Source of the DNA: a virus
DNA: 46,394 bases
Reading direction: 5' to 3' (one strand)
IMG/VR virus record: IMGVR_UViG_3300036826_000347
Span: 1-46,394 of that record
Part shown: piece after piece, positions 5,233 through 13,480 of the stretch
Numbering within the stretch: position 1 is the stretch's first letter
Layout of the letters: the number at the start of each line of letters is the position of its first letter
Notes under the pieces: model-generated
Databases searched by the model: none
Told to the model about the DNA's origin: nothing
Seen by the model: only the letters and a program-made list of their open reading frames with translations
Program-made: the position numbers and the translations under genes

Positions 5233-5417
5233 TTCCCAGGCTTAGTTAGATCACCGTCTTGTAGGAGAGGTCTCCCTATGTGGAGGCCCTTCACGAGATT
5301 TAAGGGGCGACAAAGACCTAGACTTCTGCAAGAGTTCGGGAACAAATCGTCCGGTGTTGCAGCGCAAAGCGGGTTAACTCGTACCGCGCGAGACGGCGGT
5401 CTAACTAAGCCTGGGAA
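5233..5417 (+). ncRNA. Structured RNA candidate 2
   Basis: A 27-base arm (5233-5259, starting TTCCCAGGCTTAG) pairs with 5391-5417 (ending CTAAGCCTGGGAA) with one wobble and one mismatch. This is the longest stem in the window. Inside, CTGCAA pairs with TTGCAG, AGGTCT with AGACCT, and a GCCCTT/AAGGGGC stem and a TAGG..CCTA hairpin are visible. Total length is 185 nt. Its last base lies one base before promoter P6, just as candidate A ends right before P5. The class is not recognised. Confidence 0.7.
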
Positions 5418-5418
5418 T

Positions 5419-5443
5419 TCGCATGAAAAACTGGGCATATAAT
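5419..5443 (+). promoter_or_regulatory. Phage promoter P6 (TCGCA-13-TATAAT)
   Basis: TCGCAT at 5419-5424 and TATAAT at 5438-5443 with 13 bases between. The leader AGAACCTACTAAGGAG is nearly that of P1 (AGAACTACTAAAGGAG). It drives the single gene at 5465-5704, which ends in terminator T4. Confidence 0.8.
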
Positions 5444-5464
5444 AGAACCTACTAAGGAGATGTT

Positions 5465-5704
5465 ATGTCTTTGCCTATGGCCAGGCTTGCTGTACATGCT
5501 GTTGCGAGCCTTGGTGTTACGAAGGTCATTCACGATATCATTCGAGTCAATACCGTCGTTACCAGCACTTTTGACGCTGTCAGAGTTGCCACGGGAACAC
5601 TGGTAATCGGCTCTTTGATTTCGGAGGTCGCTTCGAAGCACGTTAACGATCGTATCAATGATGTCGTCGCCTGGAACAATCAGCGAAAGGCTGACAACAA
5701 TTAG
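5465..5704 (+). CDS. Small conserved phage protein
   Basis: This 79-residue protein has two hydrophobic stretches (ARLAVHAVASLGVTKVIHDII and ATGTLVIGSLISEVA) and a C-terminal helix ending in VNDRINDVVAWNNQRKADNN. I recall actinobacteriophage proteins with the same order VxKVxxDII-N-V-T...D..KV..G...LG.M...H...KI..VV.W. It is probably membrane-associated; the function is unknown. It has a strong ribosome binding site (AAGGAG) and a dedicated promoter and terminator. Confidence 0.75.
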   Translation: MSLPMARLAVHAVASLGVTKVIHDIIRVNTVVTSTFDAVRVATGTLVIGSLISEVASKHVNDRINDVVAWNNQRKADNN

Positions 5705-5713
5705 TGGAAGAAG

Positions 5714-5742
5714 AAAGAGAGTCTATCATAGATTCTCTTTTT
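5714..5742 (+). terminator. Intrinsic terminator T4
   Basis: AAAGAGAGTCTA (5714-5725) pairs with TAGATTCTCTTT (5729-5740) through a three-base loop with one wobble, followed by more T. It ends the P6 unit nine bases after the stop codon. Confidence 0.85.
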
Positions 5743-5761
5743 GTCTCTAACTAAGGACAAA

Positions 5762-6400
5762 ATGGATAATTCTGAATTTCCGCCTAATAGCGAGGCAAGT
5801 AAACAAATTAAACCAGAAGTCGTCAAGAATATCGAACGCGTTACCTCCGGTGACGTAACGCGTAAACGAAGATCGCTACGGAAACAGTTCTCGGACGTGT
5901 TTGTTGGCGGAAACGCACGAATTGCCATCCAATATGCAATTATGGATATACTACTGCCAGCAGCACAAGACACTATTGTAGAAACATTACAACAAGGTAT
6001 CGAGATGCTGTTCAAGGGCGATGCTCGACGACGTCGAGGAGGAGCGACACCTCCCTCCAGCGGCCCCTATGGTTATGTCGATTATGCGCGTCGATCCACG
6101 TTCGGATATAGTCGACTTCCATCCGCACAACGAGCATTGAGTCGAGCAGCACGATCAAGACATAATTTCGACGAAATCGTCTTGGATGACCGCACCGAGG
6201 CCGAACAAGTAATCGATCAACTTTTCGAAATCGTGGGGAGCTATGAATCAGCGACCGTTGCAGATCTCTATGAGCTCGTGGGACTTACTCCTAGTCATAC
6301 AGACAATAAATGGGGTTGGACGGATCTTACGGGGGCCGGGGTTTCTCGAATCCGTGGCGGTTATCTCTTGGATCTCCCGGAGCCCTATCCGCTTAACTGA
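5762..6400 (+). CDS. Conserved phage protein with acidic C-terminal module
   Basis: I place the start at ATG 5762 behind CTAAGGACA, giving 212 residues. The N-terminal half is basic with a central hydrophobic region (RIAIQYAIMDILLPAAQDTIVETLQQGIEMLF). The C-terminal part (DEIVLDDRTEAEQVIDQLFEIV..YESATVADLYELVGL..SHTDNKWGWTDL.GA.V.RIRGGYLLDLPEP) is a module I recall from many phages of Gram-positive hosts. Its function is not known. It begins the co-directional block that runs to the polymerase gene. Confidence 0.75.
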   Translation: MDNSEFPPNSEASKQIKPEVVKNIERVTSGDVTRKRRSLRKQFSDVFVGGNARIAIQYAIMDILLPAAQDTIVETLQQGIEMLFKGDARRRRGGATPPSSGPYGYVDYARRSTFGYSRLPSAQRALSRAARSRHNFDEIVLDDRTEAEQVIDQLFEIVGSYESATVADLYELVGLTPSHTDNKWGWTDLTGAGVSRIRGGYLLDLPEPYPLN

Positions 6401-6447
6401 GCTCACTGAAGAAACGCAGGATAAATTCATCGAACAACTACATCTTC

Positions 6448-6690
6448 ATGACAAGAGCAGTTGAGATTCGAGAATTCGCTCAACGAGTTGAGCGTGTGTG
6501 TGATTTTCTGCTTGATCTTTTGAGCGCCGAAGGAATGAAAAACAAATCGACCGATGCTCGGGTAATTGAAGATCTGAGAGACGATGCCGTGAGTATCCAA
6601 TTCAATCGAATAGATTATCCTCATCTCTTCGAGGGTCTCGACACGTATATACGCGGCATTCCGATAAATAAAGCAGAAACCAAGGAGTAA
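6448..6690 (+). CDS. Small hypothetical protein
   Basis: This 80-residue, mostly helical, charged protein (TRAVEIREFAQRVERVCDFLLDLL...VIEDLRDDAVSIQFNR) is not recognised. No clear ribosome binding site precedes the ATG. The stop overlaps the start of the next gene (TAATG), so it probably belongs to the same transcript as the DUF6353-like gene. The pairing with a membrane-protein operon is the only hint about its role. Confidence 0.65.
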   Translation: MTRAVEIREFAQRVERVCDFLLDLLSAEGMKNKSTDARVIEDLRDDAVSIQFNRIDYPHLFEGLDTYIRGIPINKAETKE

Positions 6691-7610
6691 TGATGAAGTT
6701 CGTCCCCGAGGCGATCACAAAGACGATTGCCCATAATTCTTTGTTACTGCAGAAGAGCTCTCCAAAGCTTCTTTTTGGAGTCGGTATGGTTGGTATGGTC
6801 GGAAGTACAGTTCTTGCTTGTCGCGCTACGTTGAAAATGGATGAAATCGTCGACGAGGCGAAGAGTAAGCTCGATCTGGCCAAGACACTCGAGCACGAAG
6901 ATTACGGCGAAAAAGATCGCCAACGGGATATTTCGCTCATCTACTTCCAGACCAGCGTCAAAGTGGTACGAACATATCTACCGGCAATTATCGTCGGTAG
7001 CGCATCGATTGCTGCTCTGACCTATTCGCACAATATCCTAACCCGGCGTAATATCGCTTTGACCGCTGCATATTCCGCCTTGGACAAGGGATTTCGCGAA
7101 TACCGAGCGCGAGTAATCGATAAGTATGGTGAAGACGAAGATCGAAATCTCAGATACGGCAGTCAAGAAGTAGAAGTTATCGACGAAAAAGGTAAAAGTA
7201 AGAAGGTGATCCGGGCAGCTCCGGGTACGCCATCGATCTATGCGCGCTTCTTCGATTCATATTCGGCCAACTGGGGCAAAGATCACGATTACAATATGTA
7301 TTTTCTGCTTTGTCAGCAAAATTGGGCCAACGATTGCCTGAAAGCTCGCGGTCATGTGTTCTTGAACGAGGTCTACGACTTGCTCGGACTCGATCGTTCG
7401 AAAGCGGGAGCAGTGGTCGGTTGGATTCAATCTAAAAATGGCGAGACCGACAATCATATCAGTTTCGGTGTTTTCGACGGCAAAACGCAGGTCGCACGCG
7501 ATTTTGTCAATGGTTACGAAGGTGCGATCTTGCTCGATTTCAATGTCGACGGTGTAATTTACGATCAAATTGAAGGCTCATCGGAGGATCCAAAATGGCA
7601 GCGGTATTGA
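6690..7610 (+). CDS. DUF6353-like membrane protein, copy 2
   Basis: This 306-residue protein has the same plan as copy 1 at 3577. It has SSPKLLFGVGMVGMVGSTVLACRATLKMDEI near the start, a central hydrophobic region (YLPAIIVGSASIAALTYSHNILTRRNIALTAAYSAL), a basic coiled stretch and a C-terminal domain (LNEVYDLLGLDRSKAGAVVGWI....ISFGVFDGKT). The function of the family is unknown. It overlaps the next gene by 16 bases, suggesting coupled expression of two membrane proteins. Confidence 0.75.
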   Translation: MMKFVPEAITKTIAHNSLLLQKSSPKLLFGVGMVGMVGSTVLACRATLKMDEIVDEAKSKLDLAKTLEHEDYGEKDRQRDISLIYFQTSVKVVRTYLPAIIVGSASIAALTYSHNILTRRNIALTAAYSALDKGFREYRARVIDKYGEDEDRNLRYGSQEVEVIDEKGKSKKVIRAAPGTPSIYARFFDSYSANWGKDHDYNMYFLLCQQNWANDCLKARGHVFLNEVYDLLGLDRSKAGAVVGWIQSKNGETDNHISFGVFDGKTQVARDFVNGYEGAILLDFNVDGVIYDQIEGSSEDPKWQRY

Positions 7611-8386
7611 CGGAAGAGATTGCCAGTAATCTCGAAGAAGTCGCGGAAGTTACGCGTCAAATCGACGGGACGGTTATTCGGTATTTCTTCGGTGGCGTCG
7701 GGGTCGGTCTGGCACTCGGTTTCTACTTTGGCTGGCGCTATAACCGTGAGAAGATCAGAGCGGAAGCATTCAAGGAAAGCAAGGAAGAGATCGAGAAGCT
7801 GCGCGAGTCCTACGCGGTGAAAGAGAGGGCTGCGGCAGCGCGACAAAAACCGTCCGTCGAAGAGGTTGTCGAAGAGCGGGGATATTCGACCAACGTAACT
7901 CCGCCGCAAGCCGATGAAGTGATGGTCGAGACGCGCTTGAAGCCGCCGGTGCCGGTAGCTCCCGCGCGCCCGGCTCCTACATGTACGAATATGGTCGGTT
8001 GGGACTACGATACCGAGCTGTTGCTACGTGAAAATGGCGAGCCGTACGTCATCCATCAAGACGAGCGCTATGAGAAAGAGAATATGAACCAAGTCGTCTA
8101 TACCTATTGGGCTGTCGACGACGTCCTGACCGACGAAGACAATCGTCCACTCCCGCATGCACAAGAGATTGTCGGCTTGAAGAATCTCAAATTCGGACAT
8201 GGCACAGACGATGACGATGTCGTGTTCGTACGCAATGAGGATCTCGAGTTGGAAATGGAGATTTGTCGCACGCATCAGAGTTATGCCGAAGAGGTTCTCG
8301 GTCACGATCCACCCGATCAAGCAGAGACGAGCCTCGAGCACTCAACTCGGTCCAGACCACAAAAGCGAAGGAAGCGGAAGCGCTAG
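7595..8386 (+). CDS. Membrane-anchored protein with conserved C-terminal domain
   Basis: This 263-residue protein has one transmembrane helix (YFFGGVGVGLALGFYFGWRY, about residues 29-48), a long charged coiled-coil and Pro-rich linker, and a globular part (YVIHQDERYEKENMNQVVYTYWAVDDVLTDEDNRPL). It ends in a very basic tail (RSRPQKRRKRKR). I recall similar proteins following DUF6353 genes, where they likely act together at the membrane; the role is unknown. The ribosome binding site GGAGG lies inside the preceding gene. Confidence 0.7.
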   Translation: MAAVLTEEIASNLEEVAEVTRQIDGTVIRYFFGGVGVGLALGFYFGWRYNREKIRAEAFKESKEEIEKLRESYAVKERAAAARQKPSVEEVVEERGYSTNVTPPQADEVMVETRLKPPVPVAPARPAPTCTNMVGWDYDTELLLRENGEPYVIHQDERYEKENMNQVVYTYWAVDDVLTDEDNRPLPHAQEIVGLKNLKFGHGTDDDDVVFVRNEDLELEMEICRTHQSYAEEVLGHDPPDQAETSLEHSTRSRPQKRRKRKR

Positions 8387-8398
8387 AAGCGAAGACCT

Positions 8399-8908
8399 AT
8401 GAACAAGCTAGATTATGATTATTTCGATTGGCTAGTCGCACAAATCCATACTCCCGCTAACAACCGTACGTACAACGAACTATTTTCGCGTATGCACAAT
8501 ACCGAGTTTGTTTGGACGGTTCCGAATGACGACAATCGACTGCGTGATGGATTGGCACTCCGATCGGAGTTTCTCAACGGATCTCGTCGTCGTTTGGATG
8601 TTGTTGGCGTCTCGATTCTAGAAGTGTTGATAGCTCTCAGTCGCAGAGTTGCTTTCACTGCCGGTGGAGATGCCGAGCATTGGGCGTGGCGATTGATCAA
8701 GAATCTACGCCTGAACAAAGCTTATGATCCACTTACAGACGAGAAAGCACTAAAAGTCGACGATACTCTGTACGCGCTTATTTGGCGAACATATGCATCG
8801 AATGGTCGTGGAGGACTCTTTCCGCTAAAGCGTCCTAACTACGATCAAACCAAGCAAGAAATCTGGGATCAGATGAATGCTTATATTATCGAAGCGATAG
8901 AAGATTAG
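8399..8908 (+). CDS. Conserved hypothetical phage protein
   Basis: This 169-residue protein reads DYFDWLVAQIHTP..NRTYNELFSRMHNTEFVWTVPNDDNRLRDGLALR, followed by a helical region and a C-terminal FPLKRPNYDQTKQEIWDQMNAY. I recall this as a widespread hypothetical family in Gram-positive phages, usually just before replication genes, as here. No catalytic motif is evident. It is 12 bases after the membrane protein gene and 30 bases before the polymerase gene. Confidence 0.75.
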   Translation: MNKLDYDYFDWLVAQIHTPANNRTYNELFSRMHNTEFVWTVPNDDNRLRDGLALRSEFLNGSRRRLDVVGVSILEVLIALSRRVAFTAGGDAEHWAWRLIKNLRLNKAYDPLTDEKALKVDDTLYALIWRTYASNGRGGLFPLKRPNYDQTKQEIWDQMNAYIIEAIED

Positions 8909-8938
8909 TTTCCCTTAGAACTTGGGAACGGAGAGTGG

Positions 8939-11900
8939 ATGGACTTTTATCAGATCCGGACTAGAGAGACAAAAGATAAAGGATTAGAGCTTTACCCCGA
9001 CTTTATCATTGGGAGATCTCAGGATCTGATGGTTCAAGGACGAATGTTTTGTGCAATTTGGGATGCAGCACGAGGTTTTTGGTCTCGGGACGAATACGAC
9101 GTTCAACGTTTGGTCGACGAGGATCTAGAAGCAGAAGCCGAGAGACTACGAGCAGAGACGGGACTATCCTACAACGTACGTTATATGCGCTCGTTTCAAA
9201 GCAATTCCTGGGCGCAGTTCAAGAAATTCGTAGCTCATATCAGCGACAACAATCACCCACTCGATTCGAAAGTCGTCTTCGCCAATTCTCCGGTGCAGAA
9301 AAACGACTATGCGACCAAAGTGTTGCCATATGCTTTGGAGGGGGGTGATATCTCGGCTTGGGAGGAGCTCGTCGGAACGTTATATTCGGTCGAAGAACGA
9401 GCCAAAATCGAATGGGCTATCGGATCCATCGTGGCGGGAGACTCGAAGAAGATCCAAAAATTCTTCGTCTTCTATGGTCCTGCTGGATCCGGTAAGTCTA
9501 CTATCCTGAACGTTTTGCACAAACTGTTCGAAGGTTATACAACTACATTTGACGGAAAAGCGTTAGGACGTTCGGACGGAACTTTTTCTACCGAAGCTTT
9601 CAAATATAACCCCCTGGTCGCTATTCAACATGACGGCGATTTGTCCAAATTGGAAGACAACACTCGGCTGAATTCGATTGTCTCGCACGAACAAATGCTG
9701 ATGAACGAGAAGTACAAGCCGAGCTACACTGCCCGAGCCGAAGCGCTGTTATTCATCGGCTCGAATCAGCCGGTCAAGATTACTGATGCTAAATCGGGGA
9801 TTATTCGTAGATTGATCGATATTCATCCGACGGGTATTCGAATACCGGTTCGACATTACAATACCTTGATCACTCAGATCGATTTCGAGTTGGGTGCAAT
9901 TGCGGCCCATTGTCAGCATGTATATTTGGAAATGGGCAAGAATTACTACAATGGTTATCGACCGTTGGAGATGATGTTACAAACAGACGTCTTCTTCAAC
10001 TTTATCGAAGCCTATTATGACGTGTTCAAAGCACAAAATTACACTACCTTGAAACAGGCCTACGGTTTGTACAAGGAGTTTTGCTCGGAAACGGGAATTG
10101 CCCAACCGCGTGCTCAATACCGGATACGCGAAGAACTACGTAATTATTTTGATGACTTCAAAGATCGAGGCGAAGTAAACGGTGAACGTGTTCGTAGTCT
10201 ATATTTGGGATTCAACGCGGAGAAATTTAAGATTCCAAAGGAAAGTGACGATGACCTACCTGCGTTTTCTTTGGTCATGGATGAGACTGATTCGCTCCTC
10301 GATACGATTCTTGCTGACTGTCCGGCCCAGACGGCAACTAAAGATGGAGCGCCTGGTCGAAAATGGGAAAAAGTAACGACCAAGCTGTCAGATATTGACA
10401 CTAGGCAATTACACTATGTGAAGATACCGGAAAATCATGTCGTAATCGATTTCGACTTGAAGGATATCAACGGCGATACGCGCTTGGAACGTAATCTCGA
10501 AGCCGCCAGTAGCTGGCCCGCGACCTATGCTGAGATCAGCAAGTCCGGTCAAGGCGTACATCTGCACTATATTTACGAAGGCAATACTGCGGAGCTGGCG
10601 GCGATATATTCAGAAGGAATCGAAATCAAGGTCTTTACCGGCGATGCTTCTTTACGTCGACGTTTAACACTCTGTAATGCGCTTCCAATCTCGCACATTA
10701 GTAGCGGACTTCCGCTCAAGCAGAAGAAGGAGACGATGCTTAAGGCTAAGACGATTACCAGCGAAAAGGGCCTTAGGGATCTAATCGAGCGGAACTTGCG
10801 TAAAGAGATCCATCCTGGCACCAAGCCTTCGATCGACTTCATCGCGCATATTCTTGCCGAAGCGCACAAAGACGGTTTGAAATACGACGTTACCGATTTG
10901 CGACCGCGAATCATCGCCTTTGCCAACAACAGTACTAATCAAGCGGTGACTTGTTTGAAAACTGTACAGACGATGCAGTTTCAATCCGAGTCCGAGCTCG
11001 AGGGCGATGTGGTGGTAAAGGTCGACGATGATCGGATGGTTATATTCGACATCGAAGTCTATCCCAATCTGTTTGTCATCTGTTGGAAATTCAAAGGTGC
11101 TGATGAAGTTGTTCGGATGATCAATCCTTCGCGAGAAGAAGTCGAGAATTTAACCAAGTTGAAATTAGTCGGTTTCTACAATCGTCGTTTCGACAATCAT
11201 ATTCTCTATGCTGCTGTCTTGGGTTACAGCGTCAAACAACTGTATGAACTGACACGTAAGATCGTAATCGAGAACAATCGCAACGCGTTCTTCGCCCAAG
11301 CATACAATCTTTCTTACGCCGATGTCTGGGATTTTAGCTCGATTAAGCAAAGCTTGAAAAAATTCGAGATCGATCTCGGCATCCACCATATGGAACTGGA
11401 TCTTCCCTTGGACGAGCCGGTGGACGAAAAGGATTGGCCGCGAGTCGTCGAATACTGTGTCAACGATGTTCGAGCAACGGAAGCTGTGCTGGAAGATCGT
11501 TGGGAGGATTTCGTCGCACGGCAAATCCTGGCCGAGCTTAGCAGTTTGACTATCAACGATACGACACAGCGTCATGCGGCGAAGATCATATTTGAGAACG
11601 AGAGAAATCCACAACAATATTTCGTCTATACCGATCTAAGCGAAGAATTCAAGGGCTATCGTTTCGACGCTGGAAAAAGCTGGTATCGCGACGAAGATCC
11701 AGGAGAAGGAGGATACGTTTATGCGGAGCCCGGGATATACTCGAATGTGGCTCTCCTTGATATTGCTTCCATGCACCCGACTTCTATTGAGATCCTTAAT
11801 CTCTTCGGCAATTACACGAAGAAATATTCCGAATTGAAGAACGCTCGCTTAGCGATCAAAGAACGAGCCTTTACTCGCGCACGAAAGATGTTCGACGGTC

Positions 11901-12688
11901 GTTTAGCCCCCTATCTCGAAAATGAAGATGGAGCAGACAAGCTGGCATATGCATTGAAGATTGTTATTAATATTGTCTATGGTTTGACTTCGGCGAAATT
12001 TCCGAATCCATTTCGTGACAATCGCAATAAAGATAATATCGTCGCCAAGCGTGGAGCTCTCTATATGATCGATTTGAAAAACGACTTGATCGAAAATGGT
12101 CATCGCGTTGTCCATATCAAAACCGATTCAGTCAAGATTCCAAACGCGACCCCAAAAGCTATTGGGTTTGTAAAGAAGCATGGGAAGCGTTATGGCTATG
12201 ACTTCGAGCACGAGGTCACCTATGACAAACTTTGTCTAGTCAACGACGCGGTTTATATTGCTTGTAAGGATGGTAAGTGGACGGCGGTCGGATCGCAATT
12301 CCAGCACCCGTATATCTTCAAATCTCTGTTCTCGGGTGAAGAGATCGTTTTCGACGACTTTTGTGAGAGTAAGAACGTAATTCAAGGAACAATGTATCTC
12401 GACCGAGAGGAACGTAATAAAGATGAAACGTTCGATCATCGTACTATGCGGCATGTTGGGCGCACTGGCCGGTTTGTACCTGTCAAAGCCGGAGGCGGTA
12501 CGCTCTATCGGGTCAAAGATGAAAAGCATTACGCCGTAGCTGGAACCAAAGGTTACAAATGGATCGAAGCCGAGCTGGCACTGACGATGCCGGAGCTCGA
12601 AATCGATATGTCCTATTTCGAGAAATTGAAGGATGAAGCGATCAAGACAATCGAGCAATTCGGTTCATTTGAGGAGCTTGTATCATGA
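8939..12688 (+). CDS. Helicase-primase-family B DNA polymerase fusion
   Basis: This 1249-residue protein combines three replication enzymes. Residues about 160-300 are an SF3/D5-like helicase: Walker A GPAGSGKST at 180-188, acidic Walker B region near 226-240, and LLFIGSNQ...GIIRRL with the arginine pair near 290. Residues about 495-590 are an archaeo-eukaryotic primase (AEP) core: IDFDLKD at 503-509, SGQGVHLHY at 536-544, RRRLTLCN. Residues about 700-1249 are a family B polymerase: exonuclease motifs DIEVYPN (704-710), NRRFDN and YCVNDV (839-844), then DIASMHPTSI (941), KIVINIVYG (1007) and KTDSVKI (1061). All key acidic residues seem present. The gene overlaps the next by four bases. Confidence 0.9.
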   Translation: MDFYQIRTRETKDKGLELYPDFIIGRSQDLMVQGRMFCAIWDAARGFWSRDEYDVQRLVDEDLEAEAERLRAETGLSYNVRYMRSFQSNSWAQFKKFVAHISDNNHPLDSKVVFANSPVQKNDYATKVLPYALEGGDISAWEELVGTLYSVEERAKIEWAIGSIVAGDSKKIQKFFVFYGPAGSGKSTILNVLHKLFEGYTTTFDGKALGRSDGTFSTEAFKYNPLVAIQHDGDLSKLEDNTRLNSIVSHEQMLMNEKYKPSYTARAEALLFIGSNQPVKITDAKSGIIRRLIDIHPTGIRIPVRHYNTLITQIDFELGAIAAHCQHVYLEMGKNYYNGYRPLEMMLQTDVFFNFIEAYYDVFKAQNYTTLKQAYGLYKEFCSETGIAQPRAQYRIREELRNYFDDFKDRGEVNGERVRSLYLGFNAEKFKIPKESDDDLPAFSLVMDETDSLLDTILADCPAQTATKDGAPGRKWEKVTTKLSDIDTRQLHYVKIPENHVVIDFDLKDINGDTRLERNLEAASSWPATYAEISKSGQGVHLHYIYEGNTAELAAIYSEGIEIKVFTGDASLRRRLTLCNALPISHISSGLPLKQKKETMLKAKTITSEKGLRDLIERNLRKEIHPGTKPSIDFIAHILAEAHKDGLKYDVTDLRPRIIAFANNSTNQAVTCLKTVQTMQFQSESELEGDVVVKVDDDRMVIFDIEVYPNLFVICWKFKGADEVVRMINPSREEVENLTKLKLVGFYNRRFDNHILYAAVLGYSVKQLYELTRKIVIENNRNAFFAQAYNLSYADVWDFSSIKQSLKKFEIDLGIHHMELDLPLDEPVDEKDWPRVVEYCVNDVRATEAVLEDRWEDFVARQILAELSSLTINDTTQRHAAKIIFENERNPQQYFVYTDLSEEFKGYRFDAGKSWYRDEDPGEGGYVYAEPGIYSNVALLDIASMHPTSIEILNLFGNYTKKYSELKNARLAIKERAFTRARKMFDGRLAPYLENEDGADKLAYALKIVINIVYGLTSAKFPNPFRDNRNKDNIVAKRGALYMIDLKNDLIENGHRVVHIKTDSVKIPNATPKAIGFVKKHGKRYGYDFEHEVTYDKLCLVNDAVYIACKDGKWTAVGSQFQHPYIFKSLFSGEEIVFDDFCESKNVIQGTMYLDREERNKDETFDHRTMRHVGRTGRFVPVKAGGGTLYRVKDEKHYAVAGTKGYKWIEAELALTMPELEIDMSYFEKLKDEAIKTIEQFGSFEELVS

Positions 12689-12921
12689 CTGTCGAGATCT
12701 TTTTAGTTAACGGCACCTATCAAGAACTGTTACTTATAGCTCAGAAAAAGAAGATCGATCCGGAAAAAATTCGTTTGGTTAATTGTGTCCGCGATATTCA
12801 AGGATTTCGAACTGGTGTAGTAATTCTCGGTCTTACCGGACCTAATAAAGACGTAGACGATATTTTCGCTTATATCAGAACTCATTGGACGATCGGAGAA
12901 ACCGATGCCCGCGAAGGATAA
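12685..12921 (+). CDS. Small hypothetical protein in the replication operon
   Basis: This 78-residue protein starts within the stop of the polymerase gene (ATGA) and overlaps the SSB-like gene by 17 bases. The pattern of beta strands and helices (VEIFLVNGTYQELLLIAQ...IRLVNCVRDIQGFRTGVVILGLTG) suggests a small alpha/beta fold. I do not recognise it. Coupling to the polymerase and SSB genes suggests a replication role, which is inference. Confidence 0.7.
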   Translation: MTVEIFLVNGTYQELLLIAQKKKIDPEKIRLVNCVRDIQGFRTGVVILGLTGPNKDVDDIFAYIRTHWTIGETDAREG

Positions 12922-13372
12922 TACGGTCTTGATGGAGGGTGTGCGAATCATTTTCCGTAATTTCGCCGGTAAAGAAGGCCAATACAATCGAGAGGGTGAT
13001 CGTAACTTTGCCGTCTTGCTCGATGACAAGACCGCCAACGCCATGGCCGCAGACAGCTGGAATGTCAAATGGCTGCGCCCTCGTAACGAAGACGAGGAAG
13101 AAGCTCCGCAGGCATATTTGCCAATCTCGGTCAATTTCAAAGGTCGTCCGCCACGAATTGTCTTGATCACCTCACGAGGACGTACCACTCTTGACGAGGA
13201 TTCGGTCGAGATGCTCGATTGGGCCGATATTCTCAATGTCGACTTGATCGTGCGTCCGTACGAATGGACTGTCAATCAGAAGAGCGGAATCAAAGCCTAT
13301 TTGCAGAGTATCTACGTGACAATCGAAGAAGATGCGTTGGAGCTGAAGTATTCCGATCTAGACATGGCATAA
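12905..13372 (+). CDS. Single-stranded DNA-binding-like protein
   Basis: This 155-residue protein matches a phage SSB-like family that I recall from actinobacteriophages. The start is LMEGVRIIFRNFAGKEGQYNREGDRNFAVLLDD, the middle RPPRIVLITSRGRTTLDEDSVEMLDWADI, and the end NVDLIVRPYEW.VN.KSGIKAYLQSIYVTIEED. The family is expected to have an OB fold and coat template strands during replication. Its position right behind the polymerase fusion fits. It ends with an acidic stretch (ELKYSDLDMA) but lacks the long acidic tail of bacterial SSB. Confidence 0.8.
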   Translation: MPAKDNTVLMEGVRIIFRNFAGKEGQYNREGDRNFAVLLDDKTANAMAADSWNVKWLRPRNEDEEEAPQAYLPISVNFKGRPPRIVLITSRGRTTLDEDSVEMLDWADILNVDLIVRPYEWTVNQKSGIKAYLQSIYVTIEEDALELKYSDLDMA

Positions 13373-13474
13373 ATGATCGAAGTTCTTATCACCGTGGTTG
13401 TAACCGCTATTGTGGTTCTAATTAGTGTCGCGTTTGGGTATTTTCTTGGCGCAATTCGAAATCGAAATGAATAG
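13373..13474 (+). CDS. Tiny single-helix membrane protein
   Basis: This 33-residue protein is almost entirely one transmembrane helix (VLITVVVTAIVVLISVAFGYFLGAI) with a basic tail (RNRNE). The ATG directly follows the stop of the SSB-like gene. It is unlikely to be a random frame, given the clean hydrophobic pattern and charge at the end. The function is unknown. Confidence 0.65.
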   Translation: MIEVLITVVVTAIVVLISVAFGYFLGAIRNRNE

Positions 13475-13480
13475 GGAGCT

